From Fischerella thermalis PCC 7521 (GTDB lineage: Bacteria > Cyanobacteriota > Cyanobacteriia > Cyanobacteriales > Nostocaceae), in assembly GCF_000317225.1 (NCBI RefSeq), contig NZ_AJLL01000081.1, positions 1 through 64,000 of the forward strand: 64,000 nucleotides of DNA. Reading direction: 5' to 3'. A program made the position numbers and the translations under genes. Below are positions 46,098-55,323 of this stretch, one piece after another. Below the pieces are notes generated by a model. That model was not told the origin of the DNA. It saw nothing but the letters and a program-made list of their open reading frames with translations, and made no database searches. The stretch's first letter is position 1. Every line of letters starts with the position of its first letter.

Positions 46098-46130
46098 AGA
46101 TCCCCGACTTTTCTAAAAAGTTGGGGATCT
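46098..46130. repeat. Palindromic repeat, AGATCCCCGACTTTT family
   Basis: AGATCCCCGACTTTT, a short loop, AAAAGTTGGGGATCT, followed by TTTATCTTT. Copy of the element at 27050-27082; could end transcripts coming from the antiporter gene. Confidence 0.8.
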
Positions 46131-46245
46131 TTATCTTTCTAAAAAATCGGAACATGTATCAGTTAACAGTAAAAGTCAATTGAAGTGGAAGCAAAGGAAA
46201 TGGCAACATGAGGGGGAAGCTAATTAGTTTATCCCTTATTGTTTT

Positions 46246-46728
46246 ATGAACAGTCTAGAACAAGCCCAGGCGGAATATGAAGCTTTTATGCAAATGTTTC
46301 AAAGTGCTATGATTGCCACAGCGAGCGGGCAAGGTATACCGAATGCTAGCTATGCTCCGTTTGTAATTGATGAGTTTAAGAATATCTATATCTATATCAG
46401 TGGTCTGTCAACTCACACCCAAAACTTAGTTGTTAATCCTCATGCTAGTGTGATGCTGATTGAGGACGAGGATAAGACAGAGCAAATTTTTGCCCGTCGT
46501 CGTCTAACTTTTGAGTGTACAGCAGCTTTGATTGAGCGTGATTCCGATAAGTGGCGGGAAATCATGAATAATTTTCACGCTCGTTTTGGTGAAATTATGG
46601 AAGTATTGAGCGGCTTACAAGATTTTCGCATGTTTAAGCTCACTCCCAAAGAGGGACGCTTTGTAATTGGTTTTGGTGCGGCTTACTTTATTAGTGGTGA
46701 TGACCTGAACAAACTAAAAGGTCGTTAA
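46246..46728 (+). CDS. HugZ-family pyridoxamine-phosphate-oxidase-like protein
   Basis: 160 residues with the split-barrel flavin-binding fold (residues 8-150): FMQMFQSAMIATASGQGIPN, NIYIYISGLSTHTQNLVVNP, HASVMLIEDEDKTEQIFARRR, and FKLTPKEGRFVIGFGAAYFI at the C-terminus. The HugZ group binds or degrades heme; the C-terminal GRFVIGFGAA(Y/F) is typical of it. It probably acts in heme or iron salvage. No neighbouring gene gives a clue. Confidence 0.82.
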   Translation: MNSLEQAQAEYEAFMQMFQSAMIATASGQGIPNASYAPFVIDEFKNIYIYISGLSTHTQNLVVNPHASVMLIEDEDKTEQIFARRRLTFECTAALIERDSDKWREIMNNFHARFGEIMEVLSGLQDFRMFKLTPKEGRFVIGFGAAYFISGDDLNKLKGR

Positions 46729-46813
46729 CAGGGAACAGGGAGTAGGGAACTCGTCATATAAAGAAGTCATAATTTGTTACATTGCAAAAGTAGATGGATT
46801 GATGAGGAGAAAC

Positions 46814-47275
46814 ATGCGATTTCTACTGTGTGGAGTCATTGCTAGCTTAGGAATTTTACCATTGCCAGTTTTAGCGCAGACACAAAACCAGGTATCTGAT
46901 GCCCAAGTTGCGGCGATGGTAGAAGCATTACGACTAGCTGCACCCAATACAGGTAAAGCCAACGATGGCTACTACAGCGACTGGCAAGTCAAACCAGAAA
47001 CCCTCAAAGGTTGGTCTAGATATTGTTTGAAAAAAGAAGTGACACCAACACAATTTGAAAATAGTCCCCAATTAGCCCGTCAAGTTGTTTCGTGTATTGT
47101 ACGGCGTGAGTTAAATACTCAGTATGCAGCTAACAAAAATAATGAAATTGGTGCTGTACGTGGGGCTGCTTGTTGGTGGATGACTGGTCATTACACAGGC
47201 TGCAACAGTGGTTTTACTGGTAAGTATGTACAGCAGGTAGTTAGCTATTATCAACAACAGCGTTCTAAACGTTAA
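46814..47275 (+). CDS. Small secreted protein, unknown function
   Basis: 153 residues from the ATG at 46814, chosen because AGGAG ends 4 nt before it; in-frame starts lie 12 and 15 bases upstream. RFLLCGVIASLGILPLPVLA is a clear signal peptide with cleavage near Ala-Gln. The mature protein has six cysteine-like positions (CLKKEV, SCIVRREL, ACWWMTGHYTGCNSGFTG), suggesting disulfides. Its homologues appear to be restricted to cyanobacteria as far as I recall. Function unknown. Confidence 0.65.
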   Translation: MRFLLCGVIASLGILPLPVLAQTQNQVSDAQVAAMVEALRLAAPNTGKANDGYYSDWQVKPETLKGWSRYCLKKEVTPTQFENSPQLARQVVSCIVRRELNTQYAANKNNEIGAVRGAACWWMTGHYTGCNSGFTGKYVQQVVSYYQQQRSKR

Positions 47276-47332
47276 CAGGAAACAGGGAACAGATAACAAT
47301 TCCATGTTCTCTGTTCCCTCTGATAACTCACT

Positions 47333-47737
47333 TCAAAATTTGCAATTATTTTCAGCACAATATACTGATTGATATGTACTAGGACGCTTACCAAACAGAG
47401 TATAACGATTGTCGCGGATTTGTTCGTAAATGCGATCGCCTGCCCATTTCACCCCTGGTAAGGCCCGATACGCATCCACAAAAATACTACCAAATGGTAA
47501 TATACCGCCAATTTCTTCAGCAGCAGCACTACCTTGCCAACGTTGTTCTGGCGCATTAGCATTAATCAAAATCATACCCAACTCACAATCTTGGGGTGTA
47601 ATTCCCCATTGTTGAAGAGTTTGCTGATCTTGCATAGGGATGTAGCGAAATTGGTTTCCCTGGTCTAGATTTTCCAGTAGTTGCACCAAGGTAACGCAAA
47701 GATTGCAATTTCCATCGTAGATTACGTAGTAGTTCAT
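47333..47737 (-). CDS. DCC-family thiol-disulfide oxidoreductase (DUF393)
   Basis: 134 residues from the ATG at 47737 (MNYYVIYDGNCNLC); an upstream in-frame start lies inside a repeat-like A/T stretch. The defining DxxCxxC motif is YDGNCNLC at residues 7-14, and IPMQDQQTLQQWG and GDRIYEQIRDNRYTLFGK fit the family. Members are small soluble proteins with a thioredoxin-like active site; the physiological role is not established. Confidence 0.85.
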   Translation of the reverse strand: MNYYVIYDGNCNLCVTLVQLLENLDQGNQFRYIPMQDQQTLQQWGITPQDCELGMILINANAPEQRWQGSAAAEEIGGILPFGSIFVDAYRALPGVKWAGDRIYEQIRDNRYTLFGKRPSTYQSVYCAENNCKF

Positions 47738-47937
47738 AGTTATTGGTCGTTGGTCATTGGTCATTAGTTACTAATAAACCACTAACCACCAACAAACAAC
47801 CATCAACTCTAGCTCATTGTATATCCACAAAAGAAAAATACTATCTATCGCCAGAGAGTTTCGTACGGCAGGGTACAATCTGTAGACTTGTCTTGTCGTT
47901 CAAAAACAACAGAACCAGAACAAAGAGAGTTAGAACT

Positions 47938-48501
47938 ATGGCAGATAAGCTTTCATCACGTCTTTACCCCAGCCGCATTGACCTTCCTGCTGATACACGC
48001 GTCAAAATTGTTGAACTTCTCAATCAAACTTTAGCCGCAACAACAGATTTGAAAACTCAGACAAAACAGGCGCACTGGAACGTCAAAGGAACCGACTTCT
48101 ACCAACTGCATGAATTGTTTGATGAAATTGCAGATGAGTTAGAAGAGTATGTTGACATGTTTGCAGAAAGAATCACCGCTTTAGGTGGTTATGCTTGTGG
48201 TACAGCTCGGATGGCAGCAGCTAATTCAATTTTGCCAGAATATCCAGTTGACATTTTGGATGGTATGCAGCATGTTACCGCATTGGCAGAGCGCTTTGCA
48301 GCTTATGCTAAACACATCAGACAAGCGATCAACACAACTGATGATTTAGGTGATGCAGATACAGCCGATCTTTACACCGAAGTATCTCGCACTATTGACA
48401 AGCGACTGTGGTTCTTAGAAGCTCATTTGCAACCAGCAGAAGTAAAATCAGAAAATGGTACTACAACTGCTAAAACCAAAGAAAAAGTTGCTGCTAAATA
48501 A
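47938..48501 (+). CDS. dps: Dps-family DNA-binding/ferritin-like protein
   Basis: 187 residues from the ATG at 47938 with AGAGAG upstream; the longer frame to 47743 has no support. The ferroxidase signature HWNVKGTDFYQLHELFDEIA is at residues 44-63, with the second set of ligands in EEYVDMFAERITALGG. Dps proteins form 12-mer cages that oxidise Fe(II) with peroxide and coat DNA. A lysine-rich C-terminal tail (KTKEKVAAK) may help DNA binding. A strong terminator follows at 48593. Confidence 0.9.
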   Translation: MADKLSSRLYPSRIDLPADTRVKIVELLNQTLAATTDLKTQTKQAHWNVKGTDFYQLHELFDEIADELEEYVDMFAERITALGGYACGTARMAAANSILPEYPVDILDGMQHVTALAERFAAYAKHIRQAINTTDDLGDADTADLYTEVSRTIDKRLWFLEAHLQPAEVKSENGTTTAKTKEKVAAK

Positions 48502-48592
48502 TTAAGACAATGTAGTTATTAGTTAGTAGTAAGTAGTTATGTGGCATATGTAGTAAATAATTGCCAAAAATCAACAAATAACAAATTTTTTA

Positions 48593-48626
48593 GGTACGTT
48601 ATGCTCAATACAACGTACCCTTTTTT
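48593..48626 (+). terminator. Intrinsic terminator after dps
   Basis: GGTACGTT stem, loop ATGCTCAATAC, AACGTACC, then C and six T residues; 90 bp after the dps stop. Confidence 0.8.
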
Positions 48627-48961
48627 ATACTTTAACTTTTGATTGTAATTTAATGTGAGAATAGTAACTTTTTGGTAACTTCCTTACTTTTAAGTATCTA
48701 CTTTTCATTTTGAAGACATATACTCTAATATTGAAATAGGTAAAAAAACCAGGGTAAAAATAAATCATCAATTCATGCTTGCTTTATTGATATTTGATTA
48801 AAGGCAATTTAACCTCTGGTGAAATATATGTAAACAGATGAATTTTTAGCAAAATAACAGTTTGCAAAGTTTCAATTATTCATGTAAATCACCGTAGCTT
48901 GCTAATTATCAAACTCAAAAAAATAAATTCATACAAATACATAAATTCCAAGGATTAGACT

Positions 48962-49678
48962 ATGGTTTCCAACGCTAAAACCCATCTCATTCATGATAGA
49001 AATGCACGTGGTCGCACCCAAACAGGCTGGCTCGATAGTTACCATACATTTTCTTTTGGTAACTTTTATGATCCTAATCGTATGGGATTTCGTTCTTTGC
49101 GTATAATTAATGATGATCGTGTTACGCCTGGTGCAGGTTTTCCTACTCACGGTCATAAAGACATGGAAATTCTCACCTATGTGCTAGAAGGAGCCATAGA
49201 ACATAAAGATAGTTTGGGTAACGGTTCAGTAATTCGTCCAGGAGAAGCACAAATTATGAGTGCTGGAACTGGAATTTTACATAGTGAATTTAACCCATCT
49301 CAAACTGAACCAGGCCACTTCTTACAAATTTGGATTCTTCCCAACCAAAAAGGACTGCAACCCAGATATGATCAAAAGGCTTTTCCTCTTGAAGAAAGAA
49401 AGGGTAAATTACGCTTAATTGCTGCCAAAGATGGGCGTGATGGTGCTGTGAAAATTTTCCAAGATGTTGATTTGTACACATCTGTTTTGGAAGCAGGTGA
49501 TGTTGTGAATTACCATCTTCTACCTAACCGTTATGGTTGGTTGCAAATTGCTAATGGGATCGCCAAATTAAATGGTGAAGAACTCCGCGCAGGTGATGGT
49601 GTGCAAATGGATGGTGAAGAACAACTAGAGATAAGCACTGATATTGGTGCAGAAATCTTGTTGTTTGATTTGGGTTAA
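48962..49678 (+). CDS. Pirin-family bicupin protein
   Basis: 238 residues. The N-terminal cupin has GFPTHGHKDMEILTYVLEGA (metal-binding His pair and Glu) and LHSEFNPS; the pirin family is defined by this pattern and typical LGNGSVIRPGEAQIMSAGTG. The second cupin (LYTSVLEAGDVVNYHL onward) is degenerate. Some pirins have quercetin 2,3-dioxygenase activity; in cyanobacteria the role is unknown, likely oxidative or salt-stress related. Monocistronic. Confidence 0.9.
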   Translation: MVSNAKTHLIHDRNARGRTQTGWLDSYHTFSFGNFYDPNRMGFRSLRIINDDRVTPGAGFPTHGHKDMEILTYVLEGAIEHKDSLGNGSVIRPGEAQIMSAGTGILHSEFNPSQTEPGHFLQIWILPNQKGLQPRYDQKAFPLEERKGKLRLIAAKDGRDGAVKIFQDVDLYTSVLEAGDVVNYHLLPNRYGWLQIANGIAKLNGEELRAGDGVQMDGEEQLEISTDIGAEILLFDLG

Positions 49679-49736
49679 ATTTTAGCAGTTCGTAGTGAGC
49701 GCTTCAGCGCTCATTACGAAACTTTTTAAGGTTAAA

Positions 49737-49940
49737 CTAGTGTTCTGCACTTAGTTTTGATGGATTGCAAGATCCCTGACTTTTTGGAAAAGTCAGGGAT
49801 CTGACTATAAACTTACCAAAATTTCTATTTCCCAAATATTCTAATAAAGCGATCGCCGCAAATGCTGTGCATGAATTCAGTGAACCTTGGTCTCTAATTG
49901 GAGAAAACCATAGGCGACGAGCAGTCATATTATGGCACAA
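49737..49940 (-). pseudogene. Papain-like (C1) cysteine-peptidase fragment
   Basis: IRDQGSLNSCTAFAAIALLEY is the active-site segment of C1A peptidases (usually RDQGxCGSCWAFA-like; here SC-TAFA retains the catalytic Cys). Only about 40 residues remain and the rest of the frame runs into the palindromic repeat at 49770-49802, so this is a broken relic. Confidence 0.6.
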
Positions 49941-50105
49941 CCGACCAGCTTTATGTAAAGTTGTGTATGGAGCGATCGCACTTAAAGCAAAACTGAAATA
50001 AACCGCTTGAGAGTATAACTATCCTCAAGACGGTTCATAGTTGATTTTGATTTTGAGGTGATCTCAATATCAGCTATAAAACATTAACTTTCTGACAATC
50101 TACAT

Positions 50106-50708
50106 CTACTGCCAAATATAGAGAAGCACAAACAACACAATCCAAATCACATCAACAAAGTGCCAGAAAAGTGAAGTTGCACTCACACCAAAATGACCAG
50201 ACTCAAAATTACCTGGAATAAAAGAACGCACCAAAATAATCAACTGTAATAGAATACCTGTAAAAACATGCAAACCGTGGAAACCAGTAAGCAGGTAGAA
50301 CATTCCACCAAACGCGCCAGAAGTAAAACCAAACTCCAAACCTCTCCACTCAATCGCCTGTCCAACCAAAAAGTAAGTTCCCATCGCCATCGTTACCAAC
50401 AAAAACAGGCGATATCTCCACAAATTGTGATTTTGTAAAGCACGTTCTGCCAAATAAATCACAAAACTACTAGCAACCAAAACCACCGTATTAACAGCAG
50501 GGGCTACCACTTCCAACCCATCAACTCCAGATGGTAACCAATTAGGAGTTGTGAGTTTATAAACAATATACCCTGCAAAAAAACTGAGAAAAATAACACT
50601 TTCAGATAGCAAAAACACGACGAAGCCAAACATTTTATTGCCTTCTTCATCGTGAGTATGCTCTGCGTGATGCAGATGCAACTCTTCTGAAATCATATAA
50701 CCATCCAT
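50106..50708 (-). CDS. ctaE: Cytochrome c oxidase-like subunit III
   Basis: 200 residues with five hydrophobic helices, a typical short bacterial subunit III. LLTGFHGLHVFTGILLQLIIL and the final HFVDVIWIVLFVLLYIW are diagnostic. It stabilises the catalytic core. Third oxidase gene of the operon, 101 bp after ctaD with a repeat in between. It probably belongs to the heterocyst-associated Cox3/ARTO-type oxidase. Confidence 0.9.
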   Translation of the reverse strand: MDGYMISEELHLHHAEHTHDEEGNKMFGFVVFLLSESVIFLSFFAGYIVYKLTTPNWLPSGVDGLEVVAPAVNTVVLVASSFVIYLAERALQNHNLWRYRLFLLVTMAMGTYFLVGQAIEWRGLEFGFTSGAFGGMFYLLTGFHGLHVFTGILLQLIILVRSFIPGNFESGHFGVSATSLFWHFVDVIWIVLFVLLYIWQ

Positions 50709-50809
50709 TCCTGAAATTCTCCTTACTCTCTTTCTCTTTCTTGGCGCTCTCTGCGTCTTGGCGGTTCAATAGTTATTTTTTACCGCCAAGTCGCCAAGAA
50801 CGCCAAGTT

Positions 50810-52480
50810 TTAATAGTTATGGCTGTTAGTTTGAGCAACTAATGGTTCTGATTTTCCATATCCATAAGGCTCACTAATCACAACAGGAATCTCTGCAAAA
50901 TTTTCTACAGGTGGTGGTGAAGAGACTTCCCATTCCAATCCAATAGCTTGCCAAGGATTAGCCGATGCTGGTTCGCCACCTATCCAAGCACTAATCATAT
51001 TCAGAATAAAAGGTAGAGTAGACATACCTAACATAAATGCACCAACACTAGCAACAATATTCCATAACTCATACTCTGGAGTGTAGGAAGCCACTCTACG
51101 CAACATCCCTTGTAATCCTAAGGGATGCATGGGGAAGAAGTTGAGGTTAGTACCAATGAAAGCTAACCAAAAATGCAACTTACCCAAGCCTTCGTAGTAC
51201 ATTTTGCCTGTCATCTTGGGGAACCAGTGGTAGATGGCTGCATACATCCCCATAGTTACTGTCCCGTAAAGGACATAGTGGAAGTGACCAACGACAAAGT
51301 AGGTATTGTTGACGTGGACATCTACAGGGACAGAGGAAAGCATGATTCCTGTAATTCCGGCGAAGACAAACAACACCAATCCACCCAAAGCAAACAACAT
51401 GGGTGTAGTGAGGCGCAGTTTACCGCCCCAAATTGTTGCTACCCAAGCAAATACTTTAATACCAGTAGGTACAGAGACAAACATGGTTGTCAGCATGAAA
51501 AGCATCCGCATCCAACCAGGAGTACCACTGACATACATGTGGTGTACCCAGACGATCGCACTGACTACGGCAATTAAGATTGAGGAAACAGCGACTACTT
51601 TATAACCAAATAAAGGTTTACGAGCGTAAACTGGGAATATCTCTGAGAAAATCCCAAAGATGGGCAGAATAATCACATACACAGCAGGGTGGGAGTAAAA
51701 CCAGAAGTAGTGCTGGAACATGACTGGATTACCGCCATTGGCTGGGTTAAAAAAGCCAGTACCAACGGTGAGGTCAAGTAACAGCATGACTGCACCTGCT
51801 GTCAAGGCTGGGAGTCCGAAAAGTTGGATAATTTGAGCGCTGAATACAGCCCAAACGAATAGGGGCATTCTAAAGAAGGTCATGCCTGGGGCGCGCATCT
51901 TCACAATCGTAGTAACAAAGTTGACTGCTCCCATAATCGAAGACACACCAGAGATGGCTACTGCCAACAACCAGATGACTTGTCCGTTAATTAAGTTACC
52001 TGTGGGATTCTGGAGACTGACGGGTGGGTAAGACCACCAGCCGGCTTGAGCTGGGCCACCAGGGACAAAAAAGCTAGCCATCAATAGAATTCCCACGACT
52101 GGAACCATCCAAAAAGCGGCAGCGTTGAGGCGAGGAAATGCCATATCCCGCGCCCCAATCATTAGAGGTACAAGGTAGTTAGCTATACCAACTAGGGATG
52201 GAAATGTCCACAGGAACAGCATGACTGTACCATGCATGGTAAACATACCGTTGTACATGGTGCGGTCAATCAAATCTGATTCCGGGGTGATGAGTTCTCC
52301 CCGCAGTATCATTGCAAAGATACCGCCAACTAGGAAGAAGATAAATGAGGTAACAAGGTACTGGATACCAATGACCTTGTGGTCGGTGCTAAAGCTGAAG
52401 TATCGCTTCCAGTTATCGGGACTGGGGTGATGGGTTTGTTCACCTGCGATACCGATACTTTCAATAGTAATGTTGGTCAT
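50810..52480 (-). CDS. ctaD: Heme-copper oxidase subunit I
   Basis: 556 residues, about twelve transmembrane helices. CuB and heme ligands are seen in MFTMHGTVMLFLWTF (low-spin heme His), WFYSHPAVYVIILPIFG (CuB His, Tyr) and VNNTYFVVGHFHYVLYG (two His pairs). The normal proton-channel glutamate of HPEVY is Ala; instead the YSHPxV motif of A2-type oxidases is present. It pumps or moves protons while reducing O2 to water; in heterocysts such enzymes help lower oxygen. Starts 14 bp after ctaC. Confidence 0.93.
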   Translation of the reverse strand: MTNITIESIGIAGEQTHHPSPDNWKRYFSFSTDHKVIGIQYLVTSFIFFLVGGIFAMILRGELITPESDLIDRTMYNGMFTMHGTVMLFLWTFPSLVGIANYLVPLMIGARDMAFPRLNAAAFWMVPVVGILLMASFFVPGGPAQAGWWSYPPVSLQNPTGNLINGQVIWLLAVAISGVSSIMGAVNFVTTIVKMRAPGMTFFRMPLFVWAVFSAQIIQLFGLPALTAGAVMLLLDLTVGTGFFNPANGGNPVMFQHYFWFYSHPAVYVIILPIFGIFSEIFPVYARKPLFGYKVVAVSSILIAVVSAIVWVHHMYVSGTPGWMRMLFMLTTMFVSVPTGIKVFAWVATIWGGKLRLTTPMLFALGGLVLFVFAGITGIMLSSVPVDVHVNNTYFVVGHFHYVLYGTVTMGMYAAIYHWFPKMTGKMYYEGLGKLHFWLAFIGTNLNFFPMHPLGLQGMLRRVASYTPEYELWNIVASVGAFMLGMSTLPFILNMISAWIGGEPASANPWQAIGLEWEVSSPPPVENFAEIPVVISEPYGYGKSEPLVAQTNSHNY

Positions 52481-52494
52481 CGCTTTGTTTCCTT

Positions 52495-53403
52495 TTAGCC
52501 AGGATAATTAACCAGAGGAGGTGCAGCAGGGGCGACGGTTGTCCAGCCATCTGCTTGAGCGTATTCAGAAACTGCCTGATTTTTGGCTGGAGAAGGTTTG
52601 CGGGTTGCAGCTTTGGTCAGCCACTGCTGGTAATCTTCTGGTGATTCAACTACAACATCGGCTTGCATGGTTGCAAAATATGTACCACTGTATTGAGAAT
52701 CAGTGAGTTGATATTTACCCAGCCGGATGGGAGTGAATTCAAAGTCTATAGTTTGGTTGGGAACTATGTCTTGTTTGAGGCGAAAGGCTGGTACGTATAA
52801 GCCATGCAGAACGTCTTCAGATTGTAATGCTAAACGCACTCTTTTGTTAGCAGGTAGGTGCAGTTCGCTACTAGTAACATTCTTTTCTGGATAGTGGAAG
52901 ACCCAAGCCCATTGTTTGGCAAGGACGTCGATTTTTTCTATGGGTTCAGTGGTGGTGTCAACAGGTGCGTCTTTTGGTGCTGCATAAGCTGATTCCATCC
53001 CCATCGGCATATGGAAGTGGACGTGTTCATTTGGCCCTTGAATTCCCATTTGTTCGTAGATTTGGTAGCTGTAACCAGCAATCCACAGCACCAGCATAAT
53101 CGGGATGGCTGTCCAGACGACTTCGAGGGTGATATTTCCTTCGATGGGTGGACCATCAGCAATTTCACCTTTTTTCGCTCGATGGAAAATTACGGAATAC
53201 ATCAGAGTTCCGGTGACACCCAGGAAGATAAAAGCTCCGAGTGTTACCAAGAAGCTAATCAAATCATCAACGAGTCGCGATTCCGCAGCCGCTTGGGGAG
53301 GAAGCCAGGAGTAAGCTTGTTTCCCAATCCAGAGACTGGTAGTTGTGAGTGCGATCGCACTCGTTGCAAAGGTGAGAATTTTGAGTAATTTCTGGATTTT
53401 CAT
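52495..53403 (-). CDS. ctaC: Terminal oxidase subunit II without CuA ligands
   Basis: 302 residues: a signal-like N-terminus, two transmembrane helices (about 35-70 and 85-115) and a cupredoxin domain (about 160-260). In normal subunit II the CuA pattern is C-x3-C-x3-H-x2-M; here the same spacing reads Asp235, Ser239, Phe243, Met246, so both cysteines and the histidine are lost, whereas the first His (DVLHGLYV) is kept. It therefore should not accept electrons from cytochrome c; cyanobacterial quinol-oxidising ARTO/Cox3-type oxidases have the same loss. Confidence 0.9.
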   Translation of the reverse strand: MKIQKLLKILTFATSAIALTTTSLWIGKQAYSWLPPQAAAESRLVDDLISFLVTLGAFIFLGVTGTLMYSVIFHRAKKGEIADGPPIEGNITLEVVWTAIPIMLVLWIAGYSYQIYEQMGIQGPNEHVHFHMPMGMESAYAAPKDAPVDTTTEPIEKIDVLAKQWAWVFHYPEKNVTSSELHLPANKRVRLALQSEDVLHGLYVPAFRLKQDIVPNQTIDFEFTPIRLGKYQLTDSQYSGTYFATMQADVVVESPEDYQQWLTKAATRKPSPAKNQAVSEYAQADGWTTVAPAAPPLVNYPG

Positions 53404-53483
53404 AGCAATACAAGAGTTGGTTGTTAGTTGTTGATGGTTGGTTGGTGGTTATTGCTTGACTGCTAACCACTAACTACTAACCA

Positions 53484-54092
53484 CTAACCTTTTATAATTG
53501 CGTTGAGGTCTTGACCGACTCTGAGCAATTGATCGGCGGTGTTGTGTATGCCGAATTCCGCAGCCATTTGCGCTCCCAAAGTACCGTGGATATACATCAC
53601 AAACATGATTGCCATTCCGACAGCGAGATAACTCAGCTGCACTTGTCTATCTTCGTCTTTGCGCCAAATAAAGCGCTGGAATCCGCGCCAAACAGTCATA
53701 CCAACGATTAGCGCTAAGAGTAAAACACCACCCACACCATGCCACAGCATTGTTTCCATTGCTTGCATACCCCAGGCACTTTTAACATCCACTGGTGCTT
53801 CTGCAAGCATGATTTCGTAAAAGCCTGCTGCTACTGTAAAAAAAGTGATAATGGCTGAAGCCAGCATGTTATACCAGCCAACATCAAAGAAGTTCGCGCG
53901 TTCAACTGGTAATGCTAAATATTTGTAGACGAATTTATGTAGAGGGAAAAATACACCGACAATATCAAAGAGAATCCCAATGATGAACAGACCCAAGGTC
54001 AGATGAACTAAGTTGGGATGAATAGGAATGGTGTAAGGTAGTCCGTTTGCGCCTAGTTTAGCCCCCAATTGATCAATCAGTTCTGCGTTCAT
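53484..54092 (-). CDS. DUF2231-type membrane protein, second gene of oxidase operon
   Basis: 202 residues with about four hydrophobic segments (around 28-50, 70-92, 105-125, 145-165). Residues 22-45 (IPIHPNLVHLTLGLFIIGILFD) hold the HP..VH motif of DUF2231 proteins, possibly a heme or quinone site. It overlaps its upstream neighbour by 4 bp (ATGA), so the two are translationally coupled, and sits 80 bp before ctaC. Confidence 0.8.
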   Translation of the reverse strand: MNAELIDQLGAKLGANGLPYTIPIHPNLVHLTLGLFIIGILFDIVGVFFPLHKFVYKYLALPVERANFFDVGWYNMLASAIITFFTVAAGFYEIMLAEAPVDVKSAWGMQAMETMLWHGVGGVLLLALIVGMTVWRGFQRFIWRKDEDRQVQLSYLAVGMAIMFVMYIHGTLGAQMAAEFGIHNTADQLLRVGQDLNAIIKG

Positions 54093-54589
54093 CGCAAAAT
54101 ACCATCCTTTACTGCTTCAACTACTGGTACTGTGTGCAGTCCATACACCCAAACAAGTTGATCTCCCAGATACACTTGCATACCAACGATGGTCACTAGT
54201 AGTAGTCCTACTCCTAAATATCCAATGGGTAATTTCTGGGGGTTGCGCGTACGAATTACATAACGCCAAGCTGTGATTGCAGCAATAATTCCTGAAAGTG
54301 ACCAGCCAATCAGAGTATGCATATTCAGTACTGACTTTGCTAGGTGATAAGGCTTTGCCAAACCTGCTTCAAACTGACCAAAAATGATCGCCACAAAGAT
54401 GGCGACGGTAGCAAGACACATATTCCACCAGCTGACCTCGAATAGCCGGGAATTGCGGGTAAAATAACCTATCACATCACAGCAGAAGGCAAACAACACC
54501 ATTGCTATGACAAAGTGAACAACAATTGGATGAATCGTATCTGGATAGGGTAGATTGTGGTCGTTCAAACGCGTTAGATACTCAAGCAT
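54089..54589 (-). CDS. DUF2231-type membrane protein, first gene of oxidase operon
   Basis: 166 residues from the ATG at 54589, where an AGGAGAA site is 4 nt upstream; a longer frame to 54643 lacks a ribosome-binding site. TIHPIVVHFVIAMVLFAFCCDV carries the same HP..VH pattern as the next gene; four helices are seen. These two paralogues precede the CuA-less oxidase in Anabaena-type cyanobacteria, so they may belong to the electron path or the assembly of that complex. Confidence 0.8.
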   Translation of the reverse strand: MLEYLTRLNDHNLPYPDTIHPIVVHFVIAMVLFAFCCDVIGYFTRNSRLFEVSWWNMCLATVAIFVAIIFGQFEAGLAKPYHLAKSVLNMHTLIGWSLSGIIAAITAWRYVIRTRNPQKLPIGYLGVGLLLVTIVGMQVYLGDQLVWVYGLHTVPVVEAVKDGILR

Positions 54590-55323
54590 AAAATTCTCCT
54601 GGGTATATCTGCTGCATATAAGCTCAAGTTCCAAGATTGGCATTTCAAAATATCATTACCAGCATTCATACCTAACCAATTTGGTTATAATTTCTGTGCG
54701 GCGAAATCTGGTTAATTAAGAGTTAGCTTGGTTGTAGAATAGGATGAATTTAGTATAACTTTTAGACTCAAAACTTAATAATTAGCATACAACGATAATA
54801 TTCTTAAACAAAGCTAAAAAATGTATTTTTTAATCAGAATTGTAATTGCTAAATGTGAATAGTGAACTATTATTAATAATGCATTAATATAAAAATTTTG
54901 CGAGTTAATAAAAGTATTTTTCAGTAATTTTTATTAAAAATAATGGTATAATACGAATTAGATTTTATTGCTTTTCTTAGGAAAATAACACACCTATAAG
55001 CTTTCTCTGATTTTCTGGCATTGCATAAAATGGGGATGTAGACGCCTAGCGGCTTGCCGCAGGGTAGAATGAACCGCCAAGACTCCAAGAACGCCAAGAA
55101 TTAAGTTTTTTCATTGATAGAGGAAATAAACTCATCCCGCTTTCTCTGCAATGGCGATTTTCTCATAGGTCACTCCAGGTCAGTCGGCTCTAACACAGTG
55201 TTAGCTTGCTCAACGTTTGTTATAGTGCTGAAAGAGTTTTGGAAAAGATAATGCATTAGACTTGTTTTGCCTAATGCACCCAACTGACTTTAAGAACAAC
55301 GAATAGCAAATGACAAATGATAA
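54590..55323. other. 734-bp gap upstream of the oxidase operon and hupW-like gene
   Basis: Very A/T-rich 54750-54990 and a dispersed CCGCCAAGACTCCAAGAACG repeat near 55070. No GTA-N8-TAC (NtcA) site was found near the oxidase start. Holds the promoter regions of both flanking genes. Confidence 0.45.
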
